Shown: positions 26,184-35,063 of the stretch, one piece after another
Position numbering within the stretch: position 1 is the first letter of the stretch
How the letters are laid out: each line of letters starts with the position of its first letter
Origin: Rhodobacterales bacterium LSUCC0387
GTDB lineage: Bacteria > Pseudomonadota > Alphaproteobacteria > Rhodobacterales > Rhodobacteraceae
Direction: 5' to 3'
NCBI GenBank assembly: GCA_015689775.1
Contig: WVSR01000001.1
Location: forward strand, 1 to 64,000
Length of the DNA: 64,000 nt
Notes under the pieces: model-generated
What the model saw: only the letters and a program-made list of their open reading frames with translations
What the model was told of the DNA's origin: nothing
Database searches by the model: none
Translations under genes and position numbers: made by a program

Positions 26184-27109
26184 TGGCGGTTCTTCTTCTT
26201 GCGGATGTCACCAACGGCCAACTTGCCGTTGATCAGGTGTCCAAGGCCCTGACAGCCGTATCTGGCTTGGGCGATGTTCATATTCTGGTTGCAGGCGACG
26301 GCGGCGATGCTGCTGCCGCAGAGGCCGCGACCCTTGCAGGCGCATCCAAAGTGATCTTTGCGGGCGATCACGGCTTTTGCCACATGTTGGCCGAACCCGT
26401 TGCCGATTTGATCGTGTCGATGGCGGGCGGCTATAGCCACATTGCTGCCGCAGCGACATCGGACGCAAAAAACGTGCTGCCCCGTGTGGCCGCTTTGTTG
26501 GATGTGATGATCATTTCCGAAGTTGTGGGCGTTGTGGATGCCGACACGTTCGAGCGCCCCATTTACGCGGGCAATGCCATCCAAACCGTGAAATCAAACG
26601 ACAGCGTGAAAGTTATGACCATCCGCACTGCAGGGTTCAATGCCGCCACCACTGGCAACTCTGCCCCTGTTGAGGCCCTTGGCACAGCGGCCACAACAGG
26701 CCTGTCCGAATGGATTGAGGATAAGGTGGCTGCCTCGGATCGTCCCGAACTGACTTCTGCAGGTATCGTTGTTTCGGGCGGCCGCGGCGTTGGAAGCCAA
26801 GAACAATTCGCCCTCATTGAAGGACTGGCCGACAAGCTTGGCGCTGCGGTTGGTGCAAGCCGTGCTGCGGTCGATTCCGGCTATGCCCCCAATGATTGGC
26901 AGGTGGGCCAGACGGGCAAGGTTGTCGCGCCGGATCTCTATGTTGCCGTTGGTATCTCAGGTGCCATTCAGCACCTTGCAGGTATGAAAGACAGCAGGGT
27001 GATTGTGGCAATCAACAAAGACGAAGAAGCCCCTATTTTCCAAGTGGCGGATTATGGGCTGGTTGGGGATTTGTTTGATGTCGTGCCTGAATTGACAGGC
27101 AAGCTCTGA
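26183..27109 (+). CDS. etfA: Electron transfer flavoprotein alpha subunit
   Basis: 308 aa, standard length. The C-terminal FAD-binding domain is complete: VVSGGRGVGS, GASRAAVDSG, QVGQTGKVVAPDLY, GISGAIQH and the terminal INKDEEAPIF and DYGLVGD segments. Its ATG overlaps the etfB stop by one base (TGATG), so the two are translationally coupled. A strong terminator follows at 27133. Confidence 0.97.
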   Translation: MAVLLLADVTNGQLAVDQVSKALTAVSGLGDVHILVAGDGGDAAAAEAATLAGASKVIFAGDHGFCHMLAEPVADLIVSMAGGYSHIAAAATSDAKNVLPRVAALLDVMIISEVVGVVDADTFERPIYAGNAIQTVKSNDSVKVMTIRTAGFNAATTGNSAPVEALGTAATTGLSEWIEDKVAASDRPELTSAGIVVSGGRGVGSQEQFALIEGLADKLGAAVGASRAAVDSGYAPNDWQVGQTGKVVAPDLYVAVGISGAIQHLAGMKDSRVIVAINKDEEAPIFQVADYGLVGDLFDVVPELTGKL

Positions 27110-27132
27110 TCCCATCAAACTTGGTTCTAAAG

Positions 27133-27170
27133 ACCCGCGCCCCGAATTGGTGGCGCGGGTTTTCTTTTTT
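27133..27170 (+). terminator. Rho-independent terminator after etfBA
   Basis: ACCCGCGCC (27133-27141) pairs with GGCGCGGGT (27152-27160), followed by TTTCTTTTTT. It separates etfA from the convergent broken DUF6473 gene. Confidence 0.92.
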
Positions 27171-27995
27171 CTACAGCTTGAGGATTTTCTCTGAGAGGTC
27201 ACGCGCCGCGCGGAGATGGATATCAGGCCCAAGCAAAGCCCACGCTACTTTCTCCTCTCCCAACCCAAAGAACATACCCCGCGTTGGTTTTTCTTGTTCC
27301 TCACGCGTTGTCACGCAGATCGTCAATGAGGCCGCTTGCGCAGCAATTTCTTCCAACATTCCTTTGGTTACGAAAAGCGGGTCTGGCCCCAACTCACGAC
27401 AATAGCCCGTTTCCGCAGGCGGGCCGTGTCCGATCCATAGCAACTGAACAGGGCAAATGGCGCGGTTCAAAAGGCTGCGCATACGCGCCATTCAAGCCAT
27501 CTTTAATTCATCCACAACGATCTGAAACCGATCTTCGGAACAGGTGAAAAGATGTTCCAACATATGGCGCGAGAAGTGAAAATCTGTGAAATCAAACTCG
27601 CGATAGATTACTCGCAATATGTCAGAGGGTTGCAGGAACCTATCATTGCGGCGTGGATGCACCTGATAGAAGCGGTTGGTCAGGTGATGCACACCTGTAA
27701 TTTGCAAAACAATCGCCTCGGCCCTGCTCATCACATCTACAATGGCCCCACCGCCAAGCGCCAATTCCAACCCCGCATTCATTGCGGCCATATTTGCCAC
27801 AGGGCGCCCCAACGCCACCAACAAGCGTTCAGGATAGGGCTGCTGCACGAATTTGCCGAATGTCTCAGAGCCGCCCAAACACAGCAAAAACGGCTTGGTT
27901 AGATCAATTTGCGGCCCACGAAACCACATCTGTGACCCCTCATAGGTCACAACTTTATAATCGAGGGGGCCATGCCCCTTGAAGGCAAAGCTCAT
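27171..27995 (-). pseudogene. DUF6473-type gene split by an in-frame TGA
   Basis: Two minus-strand frames, 27492-27995 (167 aa) and 27171-27491 (106 aa), are contiguous and in the same phase. They are separated only by TGA at 27492-27494, directly followed by ATG (TGAATG). Joined, they give 274 residues, about the length of the Rhodobacteraceae DUF6473 family. Family-like segments lie on both sides (GGSETFGKFVQQPYPERL, HPRRNDRFLQPSDILRVIYRE, then LLWIGHGPP). Where family members tend to have Trp, this sequence has TGA, which suggests TGG-to-TGA. It may be dead, or the second half may be made by re-initiation at the overlapping ATG. GGGAG precedes the first start. Function unknown. Confidence 0.72.
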
Positions 27996-28228
27996 TGCCT
28001 GCTCCCACCTTGATTCGTCTCACCCAAGGGAAAGAATGGCCAAAGCCTCTTACAAATTCCCTAACCATAATATTTTAAAAGATTTTTTGTTGATTTTTGA
28101 ATGGTCCCGCAGCTTTACATTCTCAACTGCTGCACCCCTTTCGCGCGGTTACGTCTTGTGTCTTTGGGGCTTCGCCTTTTATGGTGCGGCGTGCAAAGAC
28201 CACGCGTTTTCAAGACAAAGGTTCAGCG

Positions 28229-29104
28229 ATGGAAATCAGCAAAATCGGCATCGTAGGCGCAGGCCAGATGGGCAATGGCATCGCGCATGTCTGCGCCTTG
28301 GCAGGTTATGAGATCTGGCTAAACGATGTCAGCCAAGATCAGTTGGACAAGGGCGTAGCGCTGATTGACCGCAACCTTGAGCGCCAGGTGAGCCGCGAGA
28401 AAATATCGGCCTCAGATAAGGCGAGCGCCTTGGCGCGTATCCACACGACATTGCACCTCTCTGATCTGGGCAAAGCTGATCTCGTCATTGAAGCCGCGAC
28501 CGAACGCGAAACAGTGAAGCAAGCCATCTTCGAAGATCTGCTTCCACATTTGCAGCCGCATACGATTTTGACATCCAACACCTCCTCTATCTCCATCACG
28601 CGCTTGGCCAGTCGCACGGATCGCCCTGAGAAATTTATGGGGTTCCACTTTATGAACCCTGTGCCCGTGATGCAGTTGGTCGAACTGATCCGTGGTATTG
28701 CAACAGATGACGAAACCTTTACCGCCTGTAAGGCAGTCGTGGATCGCCTTGAGAAAACCTCGGCCACAGCTGAAGATTTTCCTGCGTTCATCGTCAATCG
28801 CATCCTGATGCCGATGATCAACGAGGCGGTTTATACTCTCTATGAAGGTGTCGGCAGCGTGCAATCGATTGATGAGTCGATGAAGCTTGGCGCCAATCAT
28901 CCAATGGGGCCACTTGAATTGGCGGATTTCATCGGTTTGGACACCTGCCTTGCGATTATGAATGTTTTACATGATGGATTGGCCGATACGAAATATCGGC
29001 CTTGCCCGCTTTTGACCAAATATGTCGAGGCAGGGTGGCTGGGACGCAAGACCGAGCGTGGCTTTTACGATTATCGGGGCGAAGTGCCCGTGCCCACCCG
29101 CTAG
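28229..29104 (+). CDS. 3-hydroxybutyryl-CoA dehydrogenase
   Basis: Oxidises 3-hydroxyacyl-CoA with NAD(P); 291 aa from MEISKIGIVGAGQMGNGIAH at 28229. The open frame from 28097 adds 44 residues with no family support. The dinucleotide motif GAGQMGNG is at residues 9-16. The catalytic His is in GFHFMNPVPVM, with the paired Glu-Asn region further on. The C-terminal domain ends in GRKTERGFYDY. Proximity to etfBA suggests short-chain acyl-CoA metabolism. The 233-base gap upstream is AT-rich and probably holds divergent promoters. Its stop overlaps the convergent acyltransferase stop. Confidence 0.95.
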   Translation: MEISKIGIVGAGQMGNGIAHVCALAGYEIWLNDVSQDQLDKGVALIDRNLERQVSREKISASDKASALARIHTTLHLSDLGKADLVIEAATERETVKQAIFEDLLPHLQPHTILTSNTSSISITRLASRTDRPEKFMGFHFMNPVPVMQLVELIRGIATDDETFTACKAVVDRLEKTSATAEDFPAFIVNRILMPMINEAVYTLYEGVGSVQSIDESMKLGANHPMGPLELADFIGLDTCLAIMNVLHDGLADTKYRPCPLLTKYVEAGWLGRKTERGFYDYRGEVPVPTR

Positions 29105-30018
29105 AGCCTGGGCATAAATCGCGCGTCAGGGTTGTCTTTCAACGATAAAACATGCTCCCGCAAATCGGCCATAAATTGACGTGGGGAGGCGCTGGCCTCC
29201 TTCCAGTCTTCTGGAAGGATTGGGTGCCCGATTACGGGGGCCTGCGGTTTATCTAACGCATTGGCCACCTCATGCAGCAAAAGACCCTGCCGCAAAACGG
29301 GCGAAATCCGATTGGCAATTTGATACCAACGCGAATTTGATCCGGGGAAATTGAGGGGCAAAATTGTAGCCCCCGATGTGCGGATCATCTTTGCGGTGAA
29401 AACATTCCATTCCGCCTCAACCGCAGGGCCAAAAGCAGTTTTTGCGGCGGCGACCACCCCCGATGGGAAAAGCGCAATCAGCCCGCCCGCCTTGAGGTGT
29501 CTCATCGCTTTATCGCGCATTTCAACCATCTTGCGCTGGGCCTCGGATTCATGAGGAAACGGCACGGGGATCATGTATTGAGCGGCGCTTTCATCAATCC
29601 CTGTCAATAGGGCACGGGTCAAAATGCGGTAATCTGGCCTTTTGCGCACGATCAAATCAGCCAAAATCATGCCATCCACCAAACCATGCGGATGATTAGC
29701 CACCAACACCACGGGCCCTATTGCGGGAATACGGTCAAGCTGTGCCTCTGGGGTCAGCAAGTCAATGCCCATGACCTTCATTGTGGCAGGCCAAAACTCC
29801 GGCCCTTTTGGGGCACCAAGTTTTTCAAATGCACGCACGCGGCGGATAATCGTGATTTTGCCCGTTATCCATTCTAACGCGCGAATAATCGTGCGGGTGA
29901 CGGGGCTGTTGAATGTGTTGGAGTAGGTCAGACTGCGCCGATCATAGACGGGGCCCTGCGGCGCTTCAGCCGTCACGACAGGCGATGCGCCAGATTTTGT
30001 TTCTGCCGTCTCATTCAC
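29101..30018 (-). CDS. Lysophospholipid acyltransferase-family protein
   Basis: 305 aa from a GTG at 30018 with GGAGGGG upstream. The acyltransferase block I reads NHPHGLVDG (His and Asp of HX4D present) and block III reads FPSGVVAAA. This version is typical of a branch related to haemolysin-like/glycerolipid acyltransferases. The substrate is unknown. The stop codons of this gene and of the convergent 3-hydroxybutyryl-CoA dehydrogenase gene share a CTAG palindrome at 29101-29104. Confidence 0.85.
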   Translation of the reverse strand: MNETAETKSGASPVVTAEAPQGPVYDRRSLTYSNTFNSPVTRTIIRALEWITGKITIIRRVRAFEKLGAPKGPEFWPATMKVMGIDLLTPEAQLDRIPAIGPVVLVANHPHGLVDGMILADLIVRKRPDYRILTRALLTGIDESAAQYMIPVPFPHESEAQRKMVEMRDKAMRHLKAGGLIALFPSGVVAAAKTAFGPAVEAEWNVFTAKMIRTSGATILPLNFPGSNSRWYQIANRISPVLRQGLLLHEVANALDKPQAPVIGHPILPEDWKEASASPRQFMADLREHVLSLKDNPDARFMPRL

Positions 30019-30056
30019 GCGATCTGTCCCCTCCAGCCGCCCGTAGCAAACGGGCC

Positions 30057-30335
30057 TTAACGGCCTTCGCCAAATTTATCTGCGACAAGCTCCATCAGCG
30101 CCCCTGCCAAAGATTGCGCTTGAGTGCCGGTTGTTTCAACCTCAATTTCAGTGCCAATCGAAGCTGCAAGCATCAAAAGGCCCATAATCGAGCCGCCCGA
30201 AGCAGAAATGCCATCTTTGCTCACTGTCGCTTCGGCATCGAATTTTTCGACTGTTTCGACAAATTTTGCGGAGGCCCGCGCGTGTAGGCCTTTTTCATTC
30301 ACGATTTTCAAAACGCAGCGCACCGTCTCGGTCAT
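30057..30335 (-). CDS. ptsH: HPr phosphocarrier protein
   Basis: 92 aa. The phosphorylated His18 is in KGLHARAS, and a Ser49 site for HPr kinase lies in GGSIMGLLML. It overlaps the EIIA stop by four bases (ATGA). No sugar-permease PTS genes are near, so this is the regulatory PTS seen in many alphaproteobacteria, and HprK is encoded in the same cluster. Confidence 0.95.
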   Translation of the reverse strand: MTETVRCVLKIVNEKGLHARASAKFVETVEKFDAEATVSKDGISASGGSIMGLLMLAASIGTEIEVETTGTQAQSLAGALMELVADKFGEGR

Positions 30336-30724
30336 TCAGGGGTTCCATCAAAGCTGTTAATATAGCGCCGCCCCGCCTCGGTGGCGCGCGCCACCGCTTG
30401 ATCCAAGGGCAAATGGCGCGATTTGGCCAATTTGATCAGCATCGGCAGATTAACACCGGTCAGAATTTTGCGGTTAGCACTGCTGCACGCTGGCAAAGAT
30501 AAGTTTGAGGGCGAGCCACCATACATATCGGTGACCACAACCACGCCATAGCCTTTATCCACCGCATCTGCGGCAGCAGCAATATCGCGTTGGCAGGTGG
30601 CGCGGTCATCTTCGGGGCCAATGGGGATCGCGCGGGCCGCATGAACAGGCCCGACCACATGTTCAGTGGCGGCCAACAATTCGCGGGCCAATCCACCATG
30701 TGCAACGATAACAATCCCTATCAC
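30332..30724 (-). CDS. PTS EIIA component, mannose family
   Basis: 130 aa starting with GTG at 30724 (MIGIVIVAHGG) with AGGG eight bases upstream; an earlier TTG (30730) lies too close to the ribosome site. The active His9 is in VAHGG. No EIIB or EIIC partners occur nearby, so it is probably a regulatory EIIA that takes phosphate from HPr. It overlaps ptsH and follows rapZ by 20 bases. Confidence 0.93.
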   Translation of the reverse strand: MIGIVIVAHGGLARELLAATEHVVGPVHAARAIPIGPEDDRATCQRDIAAAADAVDKGYGVVVVTDMYGGSPSNLSLPACSSANRKILTGVNLPMLIKLAKSRHLPLDQAVARATEAGRRYINSFDGTPE

Positions 30725-30744
30725 CCGCAAGACCCTATTGTATT

Positions 30745-31674
30745 TCAGGGCGTGGCGATAAGGCCGCGCCGCTCCAATTCTCTATGACGTTTTGACACTT
30801 GCCAGCCCGCTTGTGCAAGGTGGCTTACGATGATTTCTGTCATTGCAACAGAGCGGTGTTGCCCACCCGTGCATCCAAACGCAACTGTCAGATGCGTTTT
30901 TCCTTCGTCAACATAAGCAGGAAGGAGCGTTTCAATCAGTCCCAAGACTTGGTTAGAAAAGGGTGCGAACCGCGGATCTTTGGCAATGAAATCGCGCACG
31001 GCTTGGTCGCGCCCATCACATTGGCGCAGATCATCTTGCCAATATGGATTTTCCAAAAAGCGACAGTCAAACACCATATCAGCGCCAGTCGGCAGACCAC
31101 GCTTATAAGAAAAGCTTTGGATCGTCAGCGCCAAACGATGCGGGGTTGTTGCGCTGAAATGGCGCGCAATCTCCTCACGCAACTCATGCGGGCTAAGGGT
31201 GCTGGTATCGATCAAACTTGTGGCGCGGGCGCGCACAGGGCTAAGCAATTCCTTCTCACGGCGTATGCCCGTCAGTGTATCCTCAGCGGGGGCCATTGGA
31301 TGGCGCCGCCGCGTCTCTGAAAAGCGGCGGACAATAACATCATCGGCGCAGTCGAGATAAACCAATTCGGATAAAACCTGCTCGTGCACCGCCAACCCAT
31401 CGACCGCAGCAATCAATGCCTGTGCAGAAAAATCGCGGTTGCGCGGATCCGTGCCCAGTGCCAGAGGCCGCGTCAAAGGTGGGCCTTCCAATAGGCGGGG
31501 CAAGAGCGACAGTGGCAGGTTGTCAATCGCCTCGTATCCCAAATCCTCTAACGTATGGATAGCGCTGCTGCGGCCCGCACCAGACGGCCCTGTGACAAAG
31601 ACCACCCGTTGCGCCTCGTCATCTCCCGAGGAGCGCGTGTGAGTTGGGTGGCCTGTTTTATCTTCGCGATCCAT
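30745..31674 (-). CDS. rapZ: RNase adapter/nucleotide-binding protein RapZ
   Basis: 309 aa. The Walker A-like motif is GPSGAGRSS (residues about 29-37), with Arg in place of the usual Lys. The C-terminal domain carries the family's GCTGGQHRSVAMTE segment, which in E. coli RapZ binds RNA and controls glmS through small RNAs. Whether that pathway exists here is unknown. It lies between hprK and the EIIA gene. Confidence 0.94.
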   Translation of the reverse strand: MDREDKTGHPTHTRSSGDDEAQRVVFVTGPSGAGRSSAIHTLEDLGYEAIDNLPLSLLPRLLEGPPLTRPLALGTDPRNRDFSAQALIAAVDGLAVHEQVLSELVYLDCADDVIVRRFSETRRRHPMAPAEDTLTGIRREKELLSPVRARATSLIDTSTLSPHELREEIARHFSATTPHRLALTIQSFSYKRGLPTGADMVFDCRFLENPYWQDDLRQCDGRDQAVRDFIAKDPRFAPFSNQVLGLIETLLPAYVDEGKTHLTVAFGCTGGQHRSVAMTEIIVSHLAQAGWQVSKRHRELERRGLIATP

Positions 31675-31752
31675 CGGCTTGGCACTTGTTAAGAACGGGA
31701 GGCATTGGTTCCTGTTTATAACTGTAGCGCAAATGGGCTGCGATCCAAGCGA

Positions 31753-32244
31753 TTACGTGAGCGGGGCGAAGCCATGTCGCAGGGCGTGAACCACCGCGTT
31801 GGCCTGCGGAACGCGCGCATTGACGCTCAAAAGACGCGCAAAATGCCCGCGCCACATCGCCATGCAGGTGGCGGGCAGGCGTGGCTGCCGCGTGTCTTGC
31901 AAATATAAGACAAGCGCAAGGGGCGCGCGATCCACCAATGGCCCTGCATTCAATAGCCCAATCCCCCAAGCCTCAATCATCGGCAAGCGTTCGGGGGGCG
32001 CGCGCAAGGTTAAACCTTCGGCATCTGCCTCAAGCAGGATCGCGTCATCGCAGATCAACTCTGCACCAAAAGCCATCAAATCAAGCGCAAGCGAGGATTT
32101 GCCTGCGCCGGATGACCCCAAGATAAGCACTCCCTGCCCTTCATACGCCACCGCCGTGGCATGCAAACGCAGCGCAGCGCCGAGCATATGGCCAAACTGC
32201 GCCAAATCGAACTCATTGGCGAAATCCCCACGATCCTCAGCCAT
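31753..32244 (-). CDS. hprK: HPr kinase/phosphorylase, short alphaproteobacterial form
   Basis: 163 aa. It has only the catalytic domain and lacks the N-terminal half of the Gram-positive enzyme, as usual in alphaproteobacteria. Walker A GSSGAGKS is at residues 43-50; the following LICDDAILLEA and IEAWGIGLLN segments fit the family. It would phosphorylate HPr on Ser49. It is preceded by the chvG remnant three bases away. Confidence 0.92.
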   Translation of the reverse strand: MAEDRGDFANEFDLAQFGHMLGAALRLHATAVAYEGQGVLILGSSGAGKSSLALDLMAFGAELICDDAILLEADAEGLTLRAPPERLPMIEAWGIGLLNAGPLVDRAPLALVLYLQDTRQPRLPATCMAMWRGHFARLLSVNARVPQANAVVHALRHGFAPLT

Positions 32245-32247
32245 AGA

Positions 32248-33164
32248 TTAAATAGGCAAGCCCGCGATGAACCGCGCACCAAGCGGGTCGGCGGTGACAT
32301 CAGAGTCAGTGGGACGAATATTTTCAGCCCAGATCATCCCACCATGCGCCTCAACAATCTGCTTGGAAAGCGCAAGGCCTAGGCCCGAATGGTTTCCAAA
32401 CTGCGCTTGGGGCCGCTCAGAATAGAAACGGGTGAAAACTTTTGTTAGCGCATCATCAGGGATGTCTGGCCCTGTACCTTCTACCACTACCAAAATGCGA
32501 TCCTCTCTTTTGCGCGCCCAGATGCAGACGGCACTCCCAGCATCGCAGAAAGCCAAGGCATTGGACAAGAGGTTGGCAGACACCTGCCCCAAACGCTCCT
32601 CCAGCCCGGTGATGAGGATGGGCGCATCTGACAAATCCGTGATGAAACTCACATCTTTCGCGCGCGCCTCGTACGCGTGATAGCCGCAGATATTGCGCAA
32701 GGTTCGCAGAATATCGAATTCTTCTTCCTCCTCGTGACCAAATCAGCATCTAAGCGCGAGGCATTCGAAATATCTGGCACAAGCCTGTCCAATAGTTGCA
32801 CATCATGGGTGATCACCTCATAGAGCCTGCTGGGTTGATCATCCGTATTGGCGCGCTGCAAAGTGCTGACCGCTGACCACAAACTGGCCAATGGGTTTTT
32901 GATCTCATGGCTGATATCTGCGGCAAACTGCTGGTTTGAACCAATCCGATCATAGAGCGCGCCCACCATACCACGCAGGGCCGCAGATAGGCGGCCTATT
33001 TCATCGGGCCTCCCCGTCAGATCAGGGATGCGCACACGGGTGGGGCTGAGCTTGCGGGCATTTTTATCGCGGCCCAGTTCGGCTGCATCGGCCAAATTGG
33101 ACAGAGGGTTGGCAGCGGTTGAGGCCAAGACAAGTGACAAAACAATCGAAATATTTCGAATCAC
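32248..33164 (-). pseudogene. Degenerate chvG-type sensor histidine kinase remnant
   Basis: Two overlapping frames make up the cytoplasmic half of a ChvG-like kinase. The upstream frame (32649-33164) holds a hydrophobic segment, HAMP and the H-box FAADISHEIKNPLASL. The downstream frame (32248-32700) holds the N-box NLLSNAL and the ATPase end. They join only through a one-base shift near 32728-32742, in a GA-rich run. The first membrane helix and periplasmic sensor (about 200-250 residues) are absent, and a TAA lies in phase upstream near 33211. The G1 box reads EGTGPDIP instead of a DxGPGIP-type motif. The chvI regulator, normally between chvG and pckA, is missing. The kinase is almost certainly non-functional. 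Confidence 0.85.
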
Positions 33165-33208
33165 GGTTTTTCTGCGGCCAGAATGTGGCTTCGGCGTGTG
33201 GACGAACC

Positions 33209-33275
33209 GTTAGCGCCTCAACAAATCGGGCCAGTTCGACAAAATTTATCCAATCAGGGAAATGGTTGCGCTAAC
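33209..33275. promoter_or_regulatory. Inverted GTTAGCGC/GCGCTAAC boxes upstream of pckA
   Basis: GTTAGCGC (33209-33216) and its exact reverse complement GCGCTAAC (33268-33275) flank a 51-base stretch in the 242-base gap before pckA. LacI-family regulators often bind cores of this type. The pairing could be operator DNA for pckA or chance. No gene was seen in the rest of this gap. Confidence 0.35.
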
Positions 33276-33406
33276 TGTGCGTATGCGTCCTGTTCAGTAA
33301 TAAAACCGTCATGTTATACGGGACTTACGTGGGGTTGAGTGCAGCTCTGTTCCCGCGTTGATTTTCATCACTGCCGTGCAGCATCGGCACAGGAGCACAA
33401 GAGAAC

Positions 33407-35005
33407 ATGAGCACAGGACGCGTGAACCCCGCCCATCGGCTGGAGCATCAAGGCATTTCGGATCTGGGCCAGGTTCACTATAACCTGCTTGAACCTGCAC
33501 TGATCCAAGCCGCTTTGACCCGCAATGAGGGTCGCCTTGGCAACGGCGGCACTCTTTTGGTCAGTACGGGAAAATATACGGGCCGCTCCCCTAAAGATAA
33601 ATTCGTTGTCGCAACCCCTTCGGTCAAGCCGCATGTCTGGTGGGACAACAACGCCCGCATGGAAATAGATGCCTTCGATCGCCTCTATTCCGACATGGTC
33701 GCGCATATGAAGGACGGCGAATATTTCGTGCAAGATCTCTACGCGGGTGCGGATGCGGATCACCGCCTTGATGTGCGCGTAATCTCAGAACTGGCATGGC
33801 ACAACCTGTTCATCCGTCACCTGCTGCGCCGCCCATCGCGCACAGAAGTGGACAGCTTTGTTCCCGAATTCACAATCATCAACTGCCCCAGCTTTAAGGC
33901 CGATCCTGCAAAACATGGCTGCTGCACGGATACCGTGATCGCCCTGAATTTTGACAAAAAACTGATTTTGATCGGCGGCACCGAATATGCGGGCGAAAAT
34001 AAGAAGTCTGTTTTCACCTTGCTGAACTATTTCTTACCTGAGAAAGGCGTCATGCCGATGCATTGCTCGGCAAATCACGCCACTGGCAACCCTGATGATA
34101 GCGCGGTGTTCTTTGGTCTTTCTGGCACAGGGAAAACCACACTATCCGCTGATCCTGCCCGCGTGTTGATTGGTGATGATGAGCATGGATGGTCGGAAAA
34201 TGGAATCTTCAATTTTGAGGGTGGCTGTTACGCCAAGACCATCAACCTACGCAAAGAAGCCGAACCAGAAATCTACGCCACGACCCACACTTTCGGCACT
34301 GTGATCGAAAATATGGTCTATGACGAAGAAACGCTTAAGCTTGATTTTGACGATGCAAGCCTGACGGCGAATACCCGTTGCGCATATCCGTTGCAGCAGA
34401 TCTCAAACGCATCCAACACAGGGCTTGGAGGGCATCCGAAAAATATAATCATGCTGACCTGTGATGCTTTTGGTGTTTTGCCTCCGATTGCGCGCCTGAC
34501 CCCTGCGCAGGCGATGTATCATTTCTTGTCAGGTTTCACCTCTAAGGTTGCAGGCACAGAGCGCGGCGTGACCGAGCCAGAGCCAACCTTTTCAACCTGT
34601 TTTGGCGCCCCCTTCATGCCGCGCCGGCCTGAGGTCTATGGTAACCTTCTGCGCGAAAAAATCGCCACTTACGGGTCGACCTGCTGGCTTGTGAACACTG
34701 GCTGGACGGGCGGAGCCTATGGCACAGGGTCGCGCATGCCCATCAAAGCAACCCGCGTCCTTTTGACCGCGGCACTGGATGGGTCACTCGATCAAGGCCA
34801 ATTCCGCAAAGATCGTAATTTCGGGTTTGAAGTGCCTGTCAGCCTTAAAGGGGTGGATGACGCCCTGCTTGATCCACGCAGCACATGGTCAGATGGCGCA
34901 GCCTATGATGCACAGGCCGCAAAATTGGTTGGAATGTTCGCCAATAACTTCGCGCAATATGTGCCCTATATAGACGAAGACGTAAAAGCAGCCGCGATCA
35001 GCTAA
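33407..35005 (+). CDS. pckA: Phosphoenolpyruvate carboxykinase (ATP)
   Basis: 532 aa. Converts oxaloacetate and ATP to phosphoenolpyruvate, the first step of gluconeogenesis. It carries the P-loop [11 protein letters not shown], the adjacent kinase-2 metal site (IGDDEHGW) and the substrate loop TGRSPKDKF. The Arg-rich RMPIKATR segment is near residue 445. AGGAG lies upstream of the ATG at 33407. In related genomes the opposite-strand neighbour is chvI; here the neighbour is the chvG remnant. A terminator follows at 35031. Confidence 0.97.
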   Translation: MSTGRVNPAHRLEHQGISDLGQVHYNLLEPALIQAALTRNEGRLGNGGTLLVSTGKYTGRSPKDKFVVATPSVKPHVWWDNNARMEIDAFDRLYSDMVAHMKDGEYFVQDLYAGADADHRLDVRVISELAWHNLFIRHLLRRPSRTEVDSFVPEFTIINCPSFKADPAKHGCCTDTVIALNFDKKLILIGGTEYAGENKKSVFTLLNYFLPEKGVMPMHCSANHATGNPDDSAVFFGLSGTGKTTLSADPARVLIGDDEHGWSENGIFNFEGGCYAKTINLRKEAEPEIYATTHTFGTVIENMVYDEETLKLDFDDASLTANTRCAYPLQQISNASNTGLGGHPKNIIMLTCDAFGVLPPIARLTPAQAMYHFLSGFTSKVAGTERGVTEPEPTFSTCFGAPFMPRRPEVYGNLLREKIATYGSTCWLVNTGWTGGAYGTGSRMPIKATRVLLTAALDGSLDQGQFRKDRNFGFEVPVSLKGVDDALLDPRSTWSDGAAYDAQAAKLVGMFANNFAQYVPYIDEDVKAAAIS

Positions 35006-35030
35006 ACCTCATCGCGAAAGCTTGTCTTTG

Positions 35031-35063
35031 AAAACCGCTCCCAACACAGGGGCGGTTTTTTTT
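35031..35063 (+). terminator. Terminator after pckA
   Basis: AAAACCG (35031-35037) and TCCC pair with GGGG and CGGTTTT (to 35059), followed by T-run to 35063. The end of the T-run is the first base of the convergent TauE gene's stop codon. Confidence 0.85.

Noticed and set aside
27492-27494. Selenocysteine or stop-codon recoding at the DUF6473 TGA
   Set aside because: No selenocysteine insertion hairpin was evident after the TGA, the family is not a redox enzyme, and Trp is the expected residue.
32728-32742. Programmed -1 frameshift in chvG
   Set aside because: The GA-rich run is not a classic slippery heptamer, and the gene has also lost its sensor half, its G1 box and chvI, so decay is the better explanation.
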